Source: Phytophthora hibernalis
Lineage: Eukaryota; Oomycota; Peronosporomycetes; Peronosporales; Peronosporaceae
Length of the DNA: 64,000 bases
Assembly (NCBI GenBank): GCA_012656075.1
Contig: JAAKBF010000009.1
Location: forward strand, 186,001 to 250,000
Reading direction: 5' to 3'
Shown here: piece by piece, positions 41,020-51,093 of the stretch
How positions within the stretch are numbered: the stretch's first letter is position 1
Layout: every line of letters begins with the position of its first letter
Notes under the pieces: generated by a model
Told to the model about the DNA's origin: nothing
Database searches by the model: none
What the model saw: only the letters and a program-made list of their open reading frames with translations
Position numbers and translations under genes: made by a program

Positions 41020-42531
41020 CAATTGAGTCGAAATGTACTCCGACGTATGCAACATGGCTCGACTGCTCAAGAGCGCCTAAAAGCCTTACTTCACGCCTTG
41101 AAGCAAGTAGATGGGAGCGACGTCCTCATGATAGAAGACGACCTTGATATCACATGCGGCATCGTCATCCAGACCCGAGTTCAGAAGTTGGCGTGTCAGC
41201 AGTGGGGAGAAAACCTCGCACTGGATTTCACTCACGGGGCCAACAACCTCGGCTTCCACTTAGGTAAGGCAGCGATCAACGCAGGTGGCGCAGCACTTTT
41301 ATAGCAACGTTGCCATATTAATGTTGTTAGTGCAACGTTATTGATGACGCTATTGCCACGTTATTGATGCTAACATATACTGTTTCTGTGTTGGTGTATT
41401 GTAGGGAGTCTTATTGCTACGTTGCCAACTGGACGTGGGATTCCGGTGCTAGACTTTCTGGCATTGAATAAGAGAGCGGACACCATGACTGCTATATTCC
41501 GCTTCTTCAAGGAGAAGAACCCACAAACATGGACCAGTATTCAGACGTTTGTCATTGACAAGCACTTTGTGGAGTGGAGCGTTCTTGAGAAAAGTTTTCC
41601 CAAAGCCAAGGTTTTGCTATGTCAATTTCACGCCCTTGCTTACTGGAAGAAGCTGCTAGGGAGGCGATTTGGTCTGAAGCCGGTGGAAAGAGATACTGTC
41701 CAGCGCTGGTTCGCCAATATGCCGTACAGGTTCGGAGCTTTCACAACCCCGACTAAGTGCAATCACTAAACTGTACGGTTTTGTTTTGTGTTGTGATTTG
41801 AATAGCCCGACTGAGACTTCGTATTTGCGCTGGGATGAGGAGCTCAAAACGTTTGCAGAAGAGGAGCACCCTGATGTACTTGCCTACTTCAACGATAATT
41901 GAGGGGTTGTCGGAGCATGTGGGCAAACTACATTCGCAGTACATACTTTTCAGCGGGGAATACGACGACAAATTGTATTGAGTCCAATTGGAATTTGCTG
42001 AAACGATTGTTGGGGAAAAAGACTAGTATCGACAAGATGGTGACTTCTTTGCTCACACACCAAGCCACTGTGGTCACCCAAGTGCTGTATGACATTAAGA
42101 GGCACGGCCGTCGATCTCGATCACCTGCGACCATCCACCATTTCCTGAAAAGAATTTCTTCTGGGATGAGTAAGTACGTGCTGAAAAGAGTGCGTCGTCA
42201 GTGGGATCGTTTCGTGATTCTGAAGAAAGACACCACATGCGAGAAAGCTGAAGACTTTACGTGGGAAGTCTTTTCAAAATGCAGAGCATTCAGGTGTGAT
42301 GATATTGCCTGGACTTGCACATGCGCATTCTATACGTCGCATCATCTCCCATGCCAGCATCTCATGTTTGTTGCAAGTGAAGGGCAGGGGTTTGATCAAC
42401 TTCCACCCATTGCATTGGATGCTCGTTGGGACATGGATATAGCATCAACTTGGTCGGACAAGATTGACGAGGGTGTGTCAGATATTTCACCAGTCTTGGA
42501 TCAGGTTCGACTGAAAACGCCGCAACGTTAA
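41020..42531 (+). CDS. MULE C transposase core and SWIM finger
   Basis: Motifs in order: WGENLALDFTHGANNLGFHL (first catalytic Asp); intron 41264-41404 (GT..AG, in frame, HLG-SLIATLP); IQTFVIDKHFVEWSVLEK (second Asp); AKVLLCQFHALAYWKK. An intron-like break follows at about 41747-41807, then ETSYLRWDEELKTFAEEEHP. After a frame change near 41900, NTTTNCIESNWNLLKRLLG gives the third acidic residue. The SWIM zinc finger reads WTCTCAFYTSHHLPCQHLMF (CxC...CxH). Catalytic residues are all present. One frame change is unexplained; otherwise this is the best preserved MULE here. Confidence 0.83.
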
Positions 42532-43992
42532 CCCTAATAGCGACGTTAACACGCTTAGCCAGCTGGGTTACGGGAGCAAGACAAGTCAAGTTGCATTTGT
42601 CCGTTTAGAACGAAGCGAACGAAGTGTTCGTGTCGTTCTTACTCACGCTGAGAAGTACAACATATCCAGGTCTGTTTTCGACCCCGTGATCGAGAGCCTA
42701 ACGCGGCTATCAAGCGAAAAATTCTACCAAAAAATCAACATTGGGAGGAGATGATCACAACGATTACTGATGGCGAGCAGGTCAATTCGCATCCTGACGA
42801 TGCAGCATCTTCGGGCGAATCGGATACGCCCGACTCGAAAGCAGAACAGGAAGTAGAATTGGACGCAGAATTCGCAGTAGATGACGACGACTACTTTCTA
42901 GACCTGGAGGATATGATGGAGGTTGATGAAGTCACATGGTTAGAAACAGCATTCCATCTTGTAGCGCACACGGTGACCTCGACTACGCTATCGATGAAAA
43001 CGGGGTCACCACCAGCAACGTTAACCCAACAAGCGGCAACGTTATCGACTACATCTTCACTGCCTGATAATAACCCAGAATCATGCAGCACATCAAGGTT
43101 GCTTCAAGGACCGGTGTGGAATTCTGCAGACCTGGACTCATGTCCTTCTGCCTCTCAAATTCCATTAGATACTTTGGGTGTGCCTGAGCTGTCACATGCC
43201 ATTATCAACGACAGCAGCGACACAACCAAGTGTAACGCCGGTTGCAATGGGGTCGATTTTGGCTCTTTGACCTCGCAAGAAAACGCAGCTACAAGTATTT
43301 CCGCGACCCAATCACAAATCATGTCTCCACAACATGACAAGCAAGTAGAATTAGTTACGCTGGGGGCTGGAGCTGGTAATCGAGTTGTTGATGAGATGAA
43401 TCTGCCTCCTCACATTGAGGGAAACCGAGAGAGCAAAAGATTAGACACTGGGCTTCACATGGTGCTATGCGAAGGTACATCACTGTGACCTATCCGAAAG
43501 GATTGACTGTCAACGTTGTGAGGCTGATGCGATGGGCAGCTCATACACGAAACTTAGGTTGTGTGAAAGAAGTGCTGGGAGGATATCCTGTCATCATGGA
43601 GGACGTGGTTTTTACTGGCACATCCCCGTCTGTAGTTGAGATCTCCGATGCAGGGACAGGCAAGTATGCATGGACATACGTTGTACCGGAAGCCTTAGTG
43701 ACATCAATGCAGGCCGCGATTGAAACCTATTTCGAGAAAAAAGCTGCCGGTCGGAATCAGATGCATGAAGAGCCCGAAGAGGTAGACCTCGCTGATTCCG
43801 AATCGGAGGGCGAAGATAGCACTTGGTGAAGTTGAGGATGAACCTGGTCTACTTTTCAAGGTACGGACATTTAGTGCTGGTGCATATCAACGTCACAGCT
43901 TAATTTTACCTGATAACGTGGCTGCAACTAACGTTGCTCGATTACGTTGACACAACTGATTTTGATGTGTTGTCAGTCGGTGTGTCTTAGCG
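42532..43992 (+). CDS. MULE C linker between transposase and ULP1
   Basis: Frame 42751-43488 (245 residues, ATG) is acidic and Ser/Thr-rich (DAEFAVDDDDYFLDLEDMME) and overlaps the next frame, 43467-43829 (120 residues), with KGLTVNVVRLMRWAAHTRN and ending EEPEEVDLADSESEGED. No catalytic domain. AACGTTA motifs at 42522, 43014 and 43035 lie in or next to coding, so the repeats have spread into the gene. Splicing may join the frames. Confidence 0.5.
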
Positions 43993-44913
43993 ATGAGGTC
44001 ATTCTATGACGTGACGAAGCTCGCTACCGCATGGACGCGAGACATGGCTTGGTTAAGTCAAAATTGGTTTGAAATACAAACTGGACCTGTGGAATTTTTG
44101 GCAAGGGAGACACGTACAGCGAACCTAAACGCGCTCGACCGCAACTTCAGATACGACAAGATGGCAACTGAGATTATGGCAAAGTATGAACTTGCTTCGC
44201 TTGCCTCCAAGTACTCTCTGCGAACAAAGAATGCATTCATTCATTTCCGTGAAGTTGTCGGGGCTGTTGCGCGTACGGAATGGCTGACTGGAGCAGCTGT
44301 CAACTACGGCATTGCCGCAATTTGCGATGGACGGAATGATTGTCTTGTGACTTCGACGCATGATCTGCATGGGCGTTTTCCTAAAGATAGAAGTCTTTTC
44401 TCGTATAAATTGGTAGTCGTGCCCGTCAACAGTCACGGCGCGCACTGGGCGGTGGTTTTGATCACTATTCATAACGATAGTGTTGGTGTCCACTTGTACG
44501 ATCCTCTTGGTTCGTATACGCACCAGAAGCAGCTAACTCGAGCATGGGAATCCAATATTCTACTAATTCTACGGAAATGGGACAGCCACAGGCGAACGTA
44601 TGCTGAAGAAGAGCACGAGTTGCCATCACATATACCCAAACACACGATATCGCGCCCTAGACAACCCGACGGTGGAAGCTGCGGAATTATGGTGCTAGCA
44701 ATGGTGCATACGTACGTTCGCGTTGCTACTCGAGGATTCGAGCTAGACACCGTGACTGTGGACTATATCAAGGTCATGCGCCTTCGATTTTTGTGGCTAG
44801 TAATGTGCGGGTCTCTGGTCCATGCAACAGATGAGGGCGATGATGAGTCGGCACGCACTACTGGCAGTGAATTAGCCAACGTCTTCAAGCCAAGTGCGGC
44901 GGTGAAACGATAA
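43993..44913 (+). CDS. ULP1/C48 cysteine protease of MULE C, catalytic set intact
   Basis: A 306-residue open frame, ATG at 43993. ARTEWLTGAAVNYGI is the substrate-binding helix of the W-L-N/T-D type. The catalytic His is in VVPVNSHGAHWAVVLI, Asp in VHLYDPLGSY, and the oxyanion Gln and nucleophilic Cys in RQPDGGSCGIMVLAM. All four are present at normal spacing. ULP1 family members remove SUMO-like modifiers; in a transposon this might act on transposase or on host silencing factors. Stop TAA, then the 19-bp array starts within 30 bases. Confidence 0.85.
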   Translation: MRSFYDVTKLATAWTRDMAWLSQNWFEIQTGPVEFLARETRTANLNALDRNFRYDKMATEIMAKYELASLASKYSLRTKNAFIHFREVVGAVARTEWLTGAAVNYGIAAICDGRNDCLVTSTHDLHGRFPKDRSLFSYKLVVVPVNSHGAHWAVVLITIHNDSVGVHLYDPLGSYTHQKQLTRAWESNILLILRKWDSHRRTYAEEEHELPSHIPKHTISRPRQPDGGSCGIMVLAMVHTYVRVATRGFELDTVTVDYIKVMRLRFLWLVMCGSLVHATDEGDDESARTTGSELANVFKPSAAVKR

Positions 44914-44940
44914 AACCCTGGATATCTACAGAGCATTTTT

Positions 44941-45084
44941 AATGAATTAGTGCAACGTTAATGAATTGGTACAACGTTAATGAATTGGTGCATCGTTAAT
45001 GCATTCGTACAACGTTAATGCAGTTGTGCAGCGTTAATGAATTGGTGCAACGTTCATACAACGTTAATGTATTAATGCAACGTT
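44941..45084 (+). repeat. 19-bp tandem array with AACGTT core
   Basis: Eight units, seven of exactly 19 bases, consensus AATGAATTGGTGCAACGTT, at 44941, 44960, 44979, 44998, 45017 and 45036, a truncated 11-base unit at 45055, and one at 45066. It lies between the ULP1 stop and the right end of MULE C. A role as transposase-binding array is inferred. Confidence 0.92.
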
Positions 45085-46261
45085 AAGCGTGAATTGCAGG
45101 AATGTTAACGATCAGCTAAGAGCCGCAGATATATCCTCTCTTACGCGTAGAAGTAACGGATATCACAAGTCCGTTGCTGGTTAGATAAATCAAGGTCAAG
45201 AAGTGCCCGCCCTTGATCACATGGGTGCGTCCGTTGTTGCGTAGGTTTCAGCCTAGCACTGTACAACAGTGGGAAGAGCAGAGCAGGAGGTCGTAGTTTG
45301 CCTATTTCATTCAATTCAGTCTACAATTGGCCTACAATTGGCCTCCTAGCATGCAGCTAGATCAAGCCTCAAGGCCAAGCTCTACCAAGGACAAGACAGT
45401 CGATCTACGTAATATAGATGTGAAAGACACTCTCATCATCTTTATCGCCTACAGGATATCCTTCCCTTCTAGAATTGAGTATAGATGACGACGAAACCAT
45501 ACTGGTCATAAGTCGGTGATGATATCGTCGACGGATACGAAGACGTGACAGATCACGTGCAACTCCTTTGGTGGGCGTGCAAATAGATCGGGCATCCTAG
45601 TTGTGAGAAGTTGGAGATAGCAATGTGGTTCTACGAAAACAAAGCTTCCAGCACTTACTTGTATCCCTTAAAACTCCTTAATAACAGCTGAGCAAAGCAA
45701 CGTTATTGTAAATACAACGTTGCATGAATCCAGTTCGCATGTCTCTAGCTGAACAAATCCTGCTAGGTCTACACAACATGCGGGATGATTAACTGCCATC
45801 TTGTATCATGCTGTAAACTCATGTTAGAACAAGTCACTTCAACCTCACTCGCATGGGGTTGGGGTTACGTTGTACTCATTTACTTGTAGAGTACCTTATT
45901 TTATTTAGGCAATATATTACATGCGTTGGGTACTGCGATATTTATAAATAAATTACGAATCTCACCATGTTCTACCATGTACCCATTCACTGTTTAACGT
46001 TGCACGAAATCGATAACGTTGCAGGAAAAGTGTTGTGGCATTGCAAAAATTAAAATTTAACGTTGCAGGAACGCCATTCACACTTGGTTAGGACGGATCT
46101 GTTCAACGGCTTTTCAAGAACGAGTCTTTTCGGTAGGATCATTCGCTACGAGCGCGTTGCACTGAAGGACAGACAATGAGTGAGCTCAACGCCAACTGGT
46201 ACTGCGCCAAAATTGTCTTGATCTCCGGGGCATGGAAGAAAGCAAGCATCGTATCTGGAAA
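45085..46261. other. Right subterminal region of MULE C
   Basis: No coding seen. It carries more AACGTT motifs: 45697, 45714, about 45994, 46013 and 46058. Confidence 0.5.
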
Positions 46262-46424
46262 GCAGCGCGTTAGTAGCGTTAGCAGAGCATTAGTAGTACT
46301 ATAAGTTGTGCTAATTCTAACGCTCTAGACTAACTACTAATGATAATGCTAAGGTCCGTTTCAGATCTCGTTAGTATTAGCATTAGCACTACTAATCCAA
46401 TATTGCCACTACTACCGAAACCTG
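46262..46424. repeat. Right long terminal inverted repeat of MULE C
   Basis: Inverted counterpart of 38076-38240; outer end CACTACTACCGAAACCTG. Followed by CTTATGAT, the right copy of the target duplication. Confidence 0.8.
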
Positions 46425-47021
46425 CTTATGATGCCTTATGCCAGGACATATCGGCTGCAATACAGTTCTGGCAGACACCCGTTGCTGCATGATGCAGCAT
46501 ATGTTTAAATATTTCGATACCGGTACATACATGTATGTAAGGACAACGACTAAAAAGCCGGCGGTGCTGAACGCCATCCATACTATAGATGCTCTACTGC
46601 ATCCGACTGAAAAACTCGGCCGTCTTGCAATTGGAAATTGCGGTTTTTCCACTAATCTGGACTTTCTCGCGTCAATTTTTTCAGACCGGGTGGCCCGAAA
46701 ATTCGTGATCAGCGCACGTTTTCACGTCTGATTAGCTATAGTCAGCTATTCTCAGCTGCCACAACGGGCTTTACAACGCGATTTGATTTGAAGCCCCAAA
46801 ATGAACTCCTTTCAACCAACTTGTTGACCAACTTTTAGTCGCCATGTTTCCAAAAGGTCACATTGCCGTAACTTCGTCACTTCTTGAGCTTTTTGAGCGT
46901 TCTTAAGCACTAACTAGGTCGACGCAATACCCATAATTGTCAAATATCGAAGTTAGAAAAGTGTAGCATGAGCGGAAATGTGTTTTTTTGCAGCTGAAGG
47001 TAAAAAAACGAAACTTGATAT

Positions 47022-47046
47022 TGTAGCGCGCATCGCGCGCTACAAT
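47022..47046. repeat. Hairpin, TTGTAGCGCGC arms
   Basis: TTGTAGCGCGC and GCGCGCTACAA are perfect 11-base arms around ATC, in AT-rich surroundings. Confidence 0.88.
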
Positions 47047-47729
47047 AAACGTTTTTGGTGCAATAGAAACAAATTCAAAAGTCACCTGTGGGCTTCGCGG
47101 TTGGATTTTTATACCTCAAAGTGACACATAAAAACGTATTTAACGATAAATACCGATTGGTCAGATAAATCGTACTTCAGGCGGTAAATTTATCCGTATT
47201 TTAATAATTGGCTCTATAACTGGGCACGGAGGTACGAATCTTATTTGGTTTTTTAATTCTTACTTGTGCACCGTTTTGGGTCGAAATTCCTTTTAGTATA
47301 GCTGTTTAACACTATCGGGGTGCTGCCAGCCGCCTTGCGTTACTTAATTGCCTATATATGTAAAGTGAAAAGTCGGCCGAAAAGAAATTTTTGGCTGATA
47401 TTGATCTTTAAAGTGATGTGACTTATGAATCTTTTTGGTACAGTTCTTGTATTGAAATTGAAATTGGGGTTTATTAGGCTGCGTGATGAAGTGTTCCTAT
47501 CCTTATCATAGAAAATGCAAAAAAACGTCCAAGTATGCAAAACAAGAACAGGGATTGCCTATCCCAATAATTCAAGAAGGGTGATTGGTATGAATGCCGT
47601 GAATCTACTGGATAAAATCGTTTTTATGACCTAAAATCGTTGTTGAAGAGGTGCACTGTTCGCTGCCGAGTTTTGCATTGCCGGCTTTATTAGTCGTTGT
47701 CTGTATGTTCACTAAAACTGCATAATATG

Positions 47730-47777
47730 AAGTTTAAAATCGCATAAACTGCATATATTATATGCGATTTTAAACTT
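47730..47777. repeat. Hairpin, 17-bp perfect arms
   Basis: AAGTTTAAAATCGCATA (47730-47746) and its exact complement (47761-47777) enclose 14 bases. Possibly the tip of a small foldback element. Confidence 0.9.
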
Positions 47778-48507
47778 GGAATTTGTATGTAGCGTCTTTC
47801 CGCGGGGAATACAATATAAGACTGTGTGAAACAGTAGCGCAAGCTCGAGTCTCTTCGAGGCTCGTCGCGCGCGAGGTCTCTCAGCTCACAATGAGAACGG
47901 CTCAATTTTGGTTACTTCTGCTATATCGATCCGTGGGTGTATTCTTGCAACAACCGAAAACCCACTTATTTTCTTGGCTGTCACATGTTTTAACGTGTAA
48001 GCTGTCTTACTGCAAACGAAACATCTCACTCACTACAGGTATGTGAGCCGTACCCGTCGCTACTTCCAACGTCGTGGTGGATGCGCTGCCTTCGCCACGT
48101 ATCTCCGCTTTTTATTTGTTTTGCACATCTGAAACCTTCGCTTTAACTTCAAACTGCGAAGTTCTTTGACTTTTCGCGACTTCCTGTGAAAGCGGGATGC
48201 CGACCACGTTGCTATACCACCGTCAAATTTCTCTTTGCTACTTAGAGGGGGTGCTGCTACGCCAAGATGCGTTTTATGCTAGCGTCCTATGCACGTTTAT
48301 TTCCGGGTCATGTCGTCTTATTTAACCCGCCAAACATCTCATTCACGCCTCACGCCAGATGGGTCGTACTCTCAATCAACAGTAATATCAACGAACGCCT
48401 GTCGCCACCGCTGACGGCTCTGCTAACGGCAAGGCAGATGCACTGCCTTCGGCACGGGTTTTATTTGCACATGTGAAACCTTCGCTATAAATTCGAGATG
48501 TGAAGTT

Positions 48508-49255
48508 CTACGACCTATCGCAGCTTGATGCTAATACCAAAGACAGCTCCAAGTCTGGGTCAACGGAGCTCGACGAGTCCACCCCAAGATCGGCCGACTC
48601 GTCGACTTGAACTTCGGACCCATCGACTTCTACCAGAATCTCGTCGTGAAGAGAACTCAGCGAGTGTCGCTGGGCTAGAATTGGCGCGGCAAAGACCAGC
48701 CGCCGGAGAGTGGTGACAACGCCGCCTTGAAACAGGCAGCAAAGACGCATGCTCGGTGATCACGTCTGCCCGGAAGAAAGTCGTCGATGCGTCCAAACCC
48801 TCCTCTCCAGGCACGGGACGCTGTAACTCGCCGCGAGAAACACTCGTAGACCAACTCCACCGGGGGCCGGTCGCAGTCGGATTCGCTGGGTTGGAATACC
48901 GATGGAGGTGCTCGACCGGAGTCAGCGTCCTCGGTGGCGCGCTCCTTAGCTGAGAAACTGAACGGTGTCTCCGGCTACGTGAAGCCGACTTGGACCGTTT
49001 TGTAGCGCGAAGTGCTTGGTGAAGATTCAGATGACACCGCGTAGAAATACGGAGAAACTACCAACGCTGCATTCGCCGAGCTCGCCAAGGCCGAAATATC
49101 TGGCCCGAAGATAATCCGCTCGACGACCTCACTGAGCGGAGCGAGAGGGTAACTTCGCTGGGCCGGTGCAACGAACGAAGCTCAAGCGACTCGAGGAAGC
49201 GCTCGGCGAGGAGCCGACAGAGGCGAGCATTAATTTGAAGGGCCCTGAGACCCAA
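48508..49255 (-). pseudogene. C-terminal continuation of a gag-like frame
   Basis: Broken minus-strand frames continue past the stop at 49256 and end with an acidic tail (LHDEILVEVDGSEVQVDES, then SSSVDPDLELS) at 48508. No zinc knuckle or pol domain is seen, so the element may be deleted after gag. Confidence 0.4.
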
Positions 49256-50503
49256 TCACGGGACATCCACGCCACCAAGAGCAGCGACAGCCAAGTGCGG
49301 GTCGTATACTGGGTAACGACCGCGGCGAACGATAATACGCTTCTGCCGTAGAACAGTACCCTGCAACGACTCGATAGTGCGACCAGCTTCTCGGTGAGCG
49401 TGGTAGCCGCCAGAGAAAGGCTGTACCGTGGCCTCTTGGTGATAATACGTAGTGGCCACCCCGTGAAGAGCGGTGTGCTCCTCCTTGATCTCAATAAGCT
49501 TCTGACCAAGACTTGCAACAAGTCCGGTCGCGACTCGAGCTGGGCTTGGAGTTTCTGGATAGTCACCTCGGCAGCGCGTCCGATCGCTCTGCTGAGCAAT
49601 GATTGCTCGTGATTCCGCCTTGAGCTGATCGATCGTCTTGTTGAACGACTCCGCTAGCTCAGCCGTGCGCAAAGCACCCGAGCGATAAACTTCCAACTCT
49701 TTTGTAACGGTACCCAGCTTGTGACGCAAAGAGGCCGACTCAGTGATCGCCGACTCCGTTCGTTTGCAACGAGCAGAAGCCACTCGCTCAGACTTAGCGA
49801 GCTTAGTCCGAAGCTCGGCGATCTCGGTAGACGCAACCGGAAGGGGTACAACATCGCGTTGCAGCGCAGCCAGGATAGAATCTGGCGTTGTTGGCCTGAC
49901 GATAGCCTGGCGCGTTGAGGCATCGGCGGGTGGAGGAGAGCTGGTCAGCAGAAACGAGACTAACTGAGCGAGAGAAGCATCACGATGTCTCTGCTCTTCT
50001 CCTTGCTGAGAGAGAGCTCGACGAATCTCAGCGAGGCCAGCGAAATCGCCTGCCGCGAGATTCGCCGAGTCATCCTCTGACTCAGCTAGGGTAGCTGAGC
50101 CACCAGGGATTTTCACTGATGAGTCCAGCGACCCCGACCGAGCGAAAATACCAGCCTGGTGAAGACCTTGCGCGGCCTCAGCGGCGGGCGTCGGAGCTAG
50201 GCTGGACCCAGCGCCGGAAATTTCCGACGAGCCCAGTGAGTTCGTCAAGTCGACGGGATCCTGAGAATCCATCAACAAATCGATCAGCGGGTCCGAGCGA
50301 AAATCTTGGCCTTGGAAGTCCAACGATGTGTGAGCAGCGCCTCTACAGCAGTGCTCGAGGAATACGACGACACTTGAAGAGCAAATAGGCTCGCTGAGAA
50401 GGAACGACTCGACGAGGCGGCGGCCTCTGTAAGGGCGCAACGGGAAGCTGTCAAGAGCATTCACGCGGTGGGTTAGATGCCCAGAGGTGAGAAGAAGAAT
50501 CAT
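49256..50503 (-). CDS. Retrotransposon gag-like coiled-coil protein
   Basis: A 415-residue open frame on the minus strand. Met 78 (50272, MDSQDPVDLTNSLGSSEIS) is the likelier start, since the residues before it look non-coding. The middle is rich in Ser/Ala/Glu, with a predicted coiled coil from about residue 220 (STEIAELRTKLAKSERVASA) to 330 (FNKTIDQLKAESRAIIAQ). No enzyme motifs. Low-complexity lead plus coiled coil next to LTR-like hairpins upstream fits the gag of an oomycete retroelement, but the family is not recognised. Confidence 0.5.
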   Translation of the reverse strand: MILLLTSGHLTHRVNALDSFPLRPYRGRRLVESFLLSEPICSSSVVVFLEHCCRGAAHTSLDFQGQDFRSDPLIDLLMDSQDPVDLTNSLGSSEISGAGSSLAPTPAAEAAQGLHQAGIFARSGSLDSSVKIPGGSATLAESEDDSANLAAGDFAGLAEIRRALSQQGEEQRHRDASLAQLVSFLLTSSPPPADASTRQAIVRPTTPDSILAALQRDVVPLPVASTEIAELRTKLAKSERVASARCKRTESAITESASLRHKLGTVTKELEVYRSGALRTAELAESFNKTIDQLKAESRAIIAQQSDRTRCRGDYPETPSPARVATGLVASLGQKLIEIKEEHTALHGVATTYYHQEATVQPFSGGYHAHREAGRTIESLQGTVLRQKRIIVRRGRYPVYDPHLAVAALGGVDVP

Positions 50504-50907
50504 TCCAAACCCGGGAAGAGTACCTGGTCAGCGAAGGAAGCGGTGGCGTCCTCGACAGGCTTCCTGATGGTGACAGCACTTGACTCAACGAGATTTCCAA
50601 CCGAAGGAAAGTTGGAGAGCGGAGTGATGGTCGAGACACTCACCAGCCTGGCTCGTATCACGCCCGGGGCAGTTGTGGTGTAGGGAAATCCAGGTTTGGA
50701 GTTACCCTACACTAGGAATGCCTAAACTAGACCAGTGGGTACATCGCACCCAAGAGGATCACGAGCCGCTGTTTGGTACTAATTTGAGGTTTTACAGGGA
50801 ATCAACTTTGATTCCCTACACACATGCCATGATTAATGCGCGACTCATAACACTCGCCGGCCTCTCCTGCATCTTGTCAGGAGCGAGCAATTACACTTGC
50901 CGGGTGA
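50504..50907. repeat. LTR-like hairpin region upstream of gag
   Basis: GTGTAGGG (50678-50685) pairs with CCCTACAC (50705-50712), and GGGAATCAA (50799) pairs with TTGATTCCC (50811). On the minus strand the segment runs from TGTGTAGGGAATC to CCCTACACCACAA, a possible 150-base LTR just upstream of the gag frame. No second copy is present in the window. Confidence 0.35.
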
Positions 50908-50970
50908 TTTCTGAGTAAACTACGTAAATTTCTGAGTCAAATACTGACTTCTGGTAAACTTCTGAATAAA
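50908..50970 (+). repeat. Left edge repeat cluster of MULE D
   Basis: Units TTTCTGAGTAAAC, TTTCTGAGTCAAATACTGAC and TTCTGGTAAACTTCTGAATAAA. Matches the right cluster at 54557-54620 in the same orientation. Confidence 0.82.
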
Positions 50971-51093
50971 GATAGAGGATGCTGCGCCCAACAGAGCGTA
51001 CCAGATTTTCACCCTAACCCCTTTGTCCATCCGAACAAGGGGTATTGCCGAAACCAGTATACAGTATACGCTCCCCCGATTCTCGCCACTCAT

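Larger units (their letters stand above)
38076..46424 (+). mobile_element. MULE C: complete 8.35 kb TIR element with ULP1
   Basis: Left end CAGGGTTCGGTAGTAGTG (38076) and the reverse complement of the right end, CAGGTTTCGGTAGTAGTG (46424), match at 17 of 18 bases. Beyond them about 160 bases on each side stay similar in inverted orientation, rich in TTAGTAGTGCTA-type blocks. Both ends are flanked by CTTATGAT (38068-38075 and 46425-46432), a perfect 8-bp target duplication. Inside, on the plus strand, lie a FAR1-like DNA-binding domain, MULE transposase core, SWIM finger, linker and ULP1 protease. The CAGG start and 8-bp duplication are hAT-like; the protein is MULE-like. A MULE inserted in a small hAT-type element is the alternative. 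Confidence 0.82.
46433..48507. other. AT-rich spacer with hairpins, no gene recognised
   Basis: Several short frames (46438-46731, 47783-48046) with no known domain. It contains two strong hairpins, listed separately. A diverged direct repeat pairs 48010-48200 with 48330-48530 (shared blocks GCTGCCTTCG/ACTGCCTTCGG, TTTTATTTG, GAAACCTTCGCT, GAAGTTCT). Confidence 0.45.

Noticed and set aside
44941..45084. CRISPR-like array
   Set aside because: Units are contiguous 19-mers without spacers, in a eukaryotic transposon.
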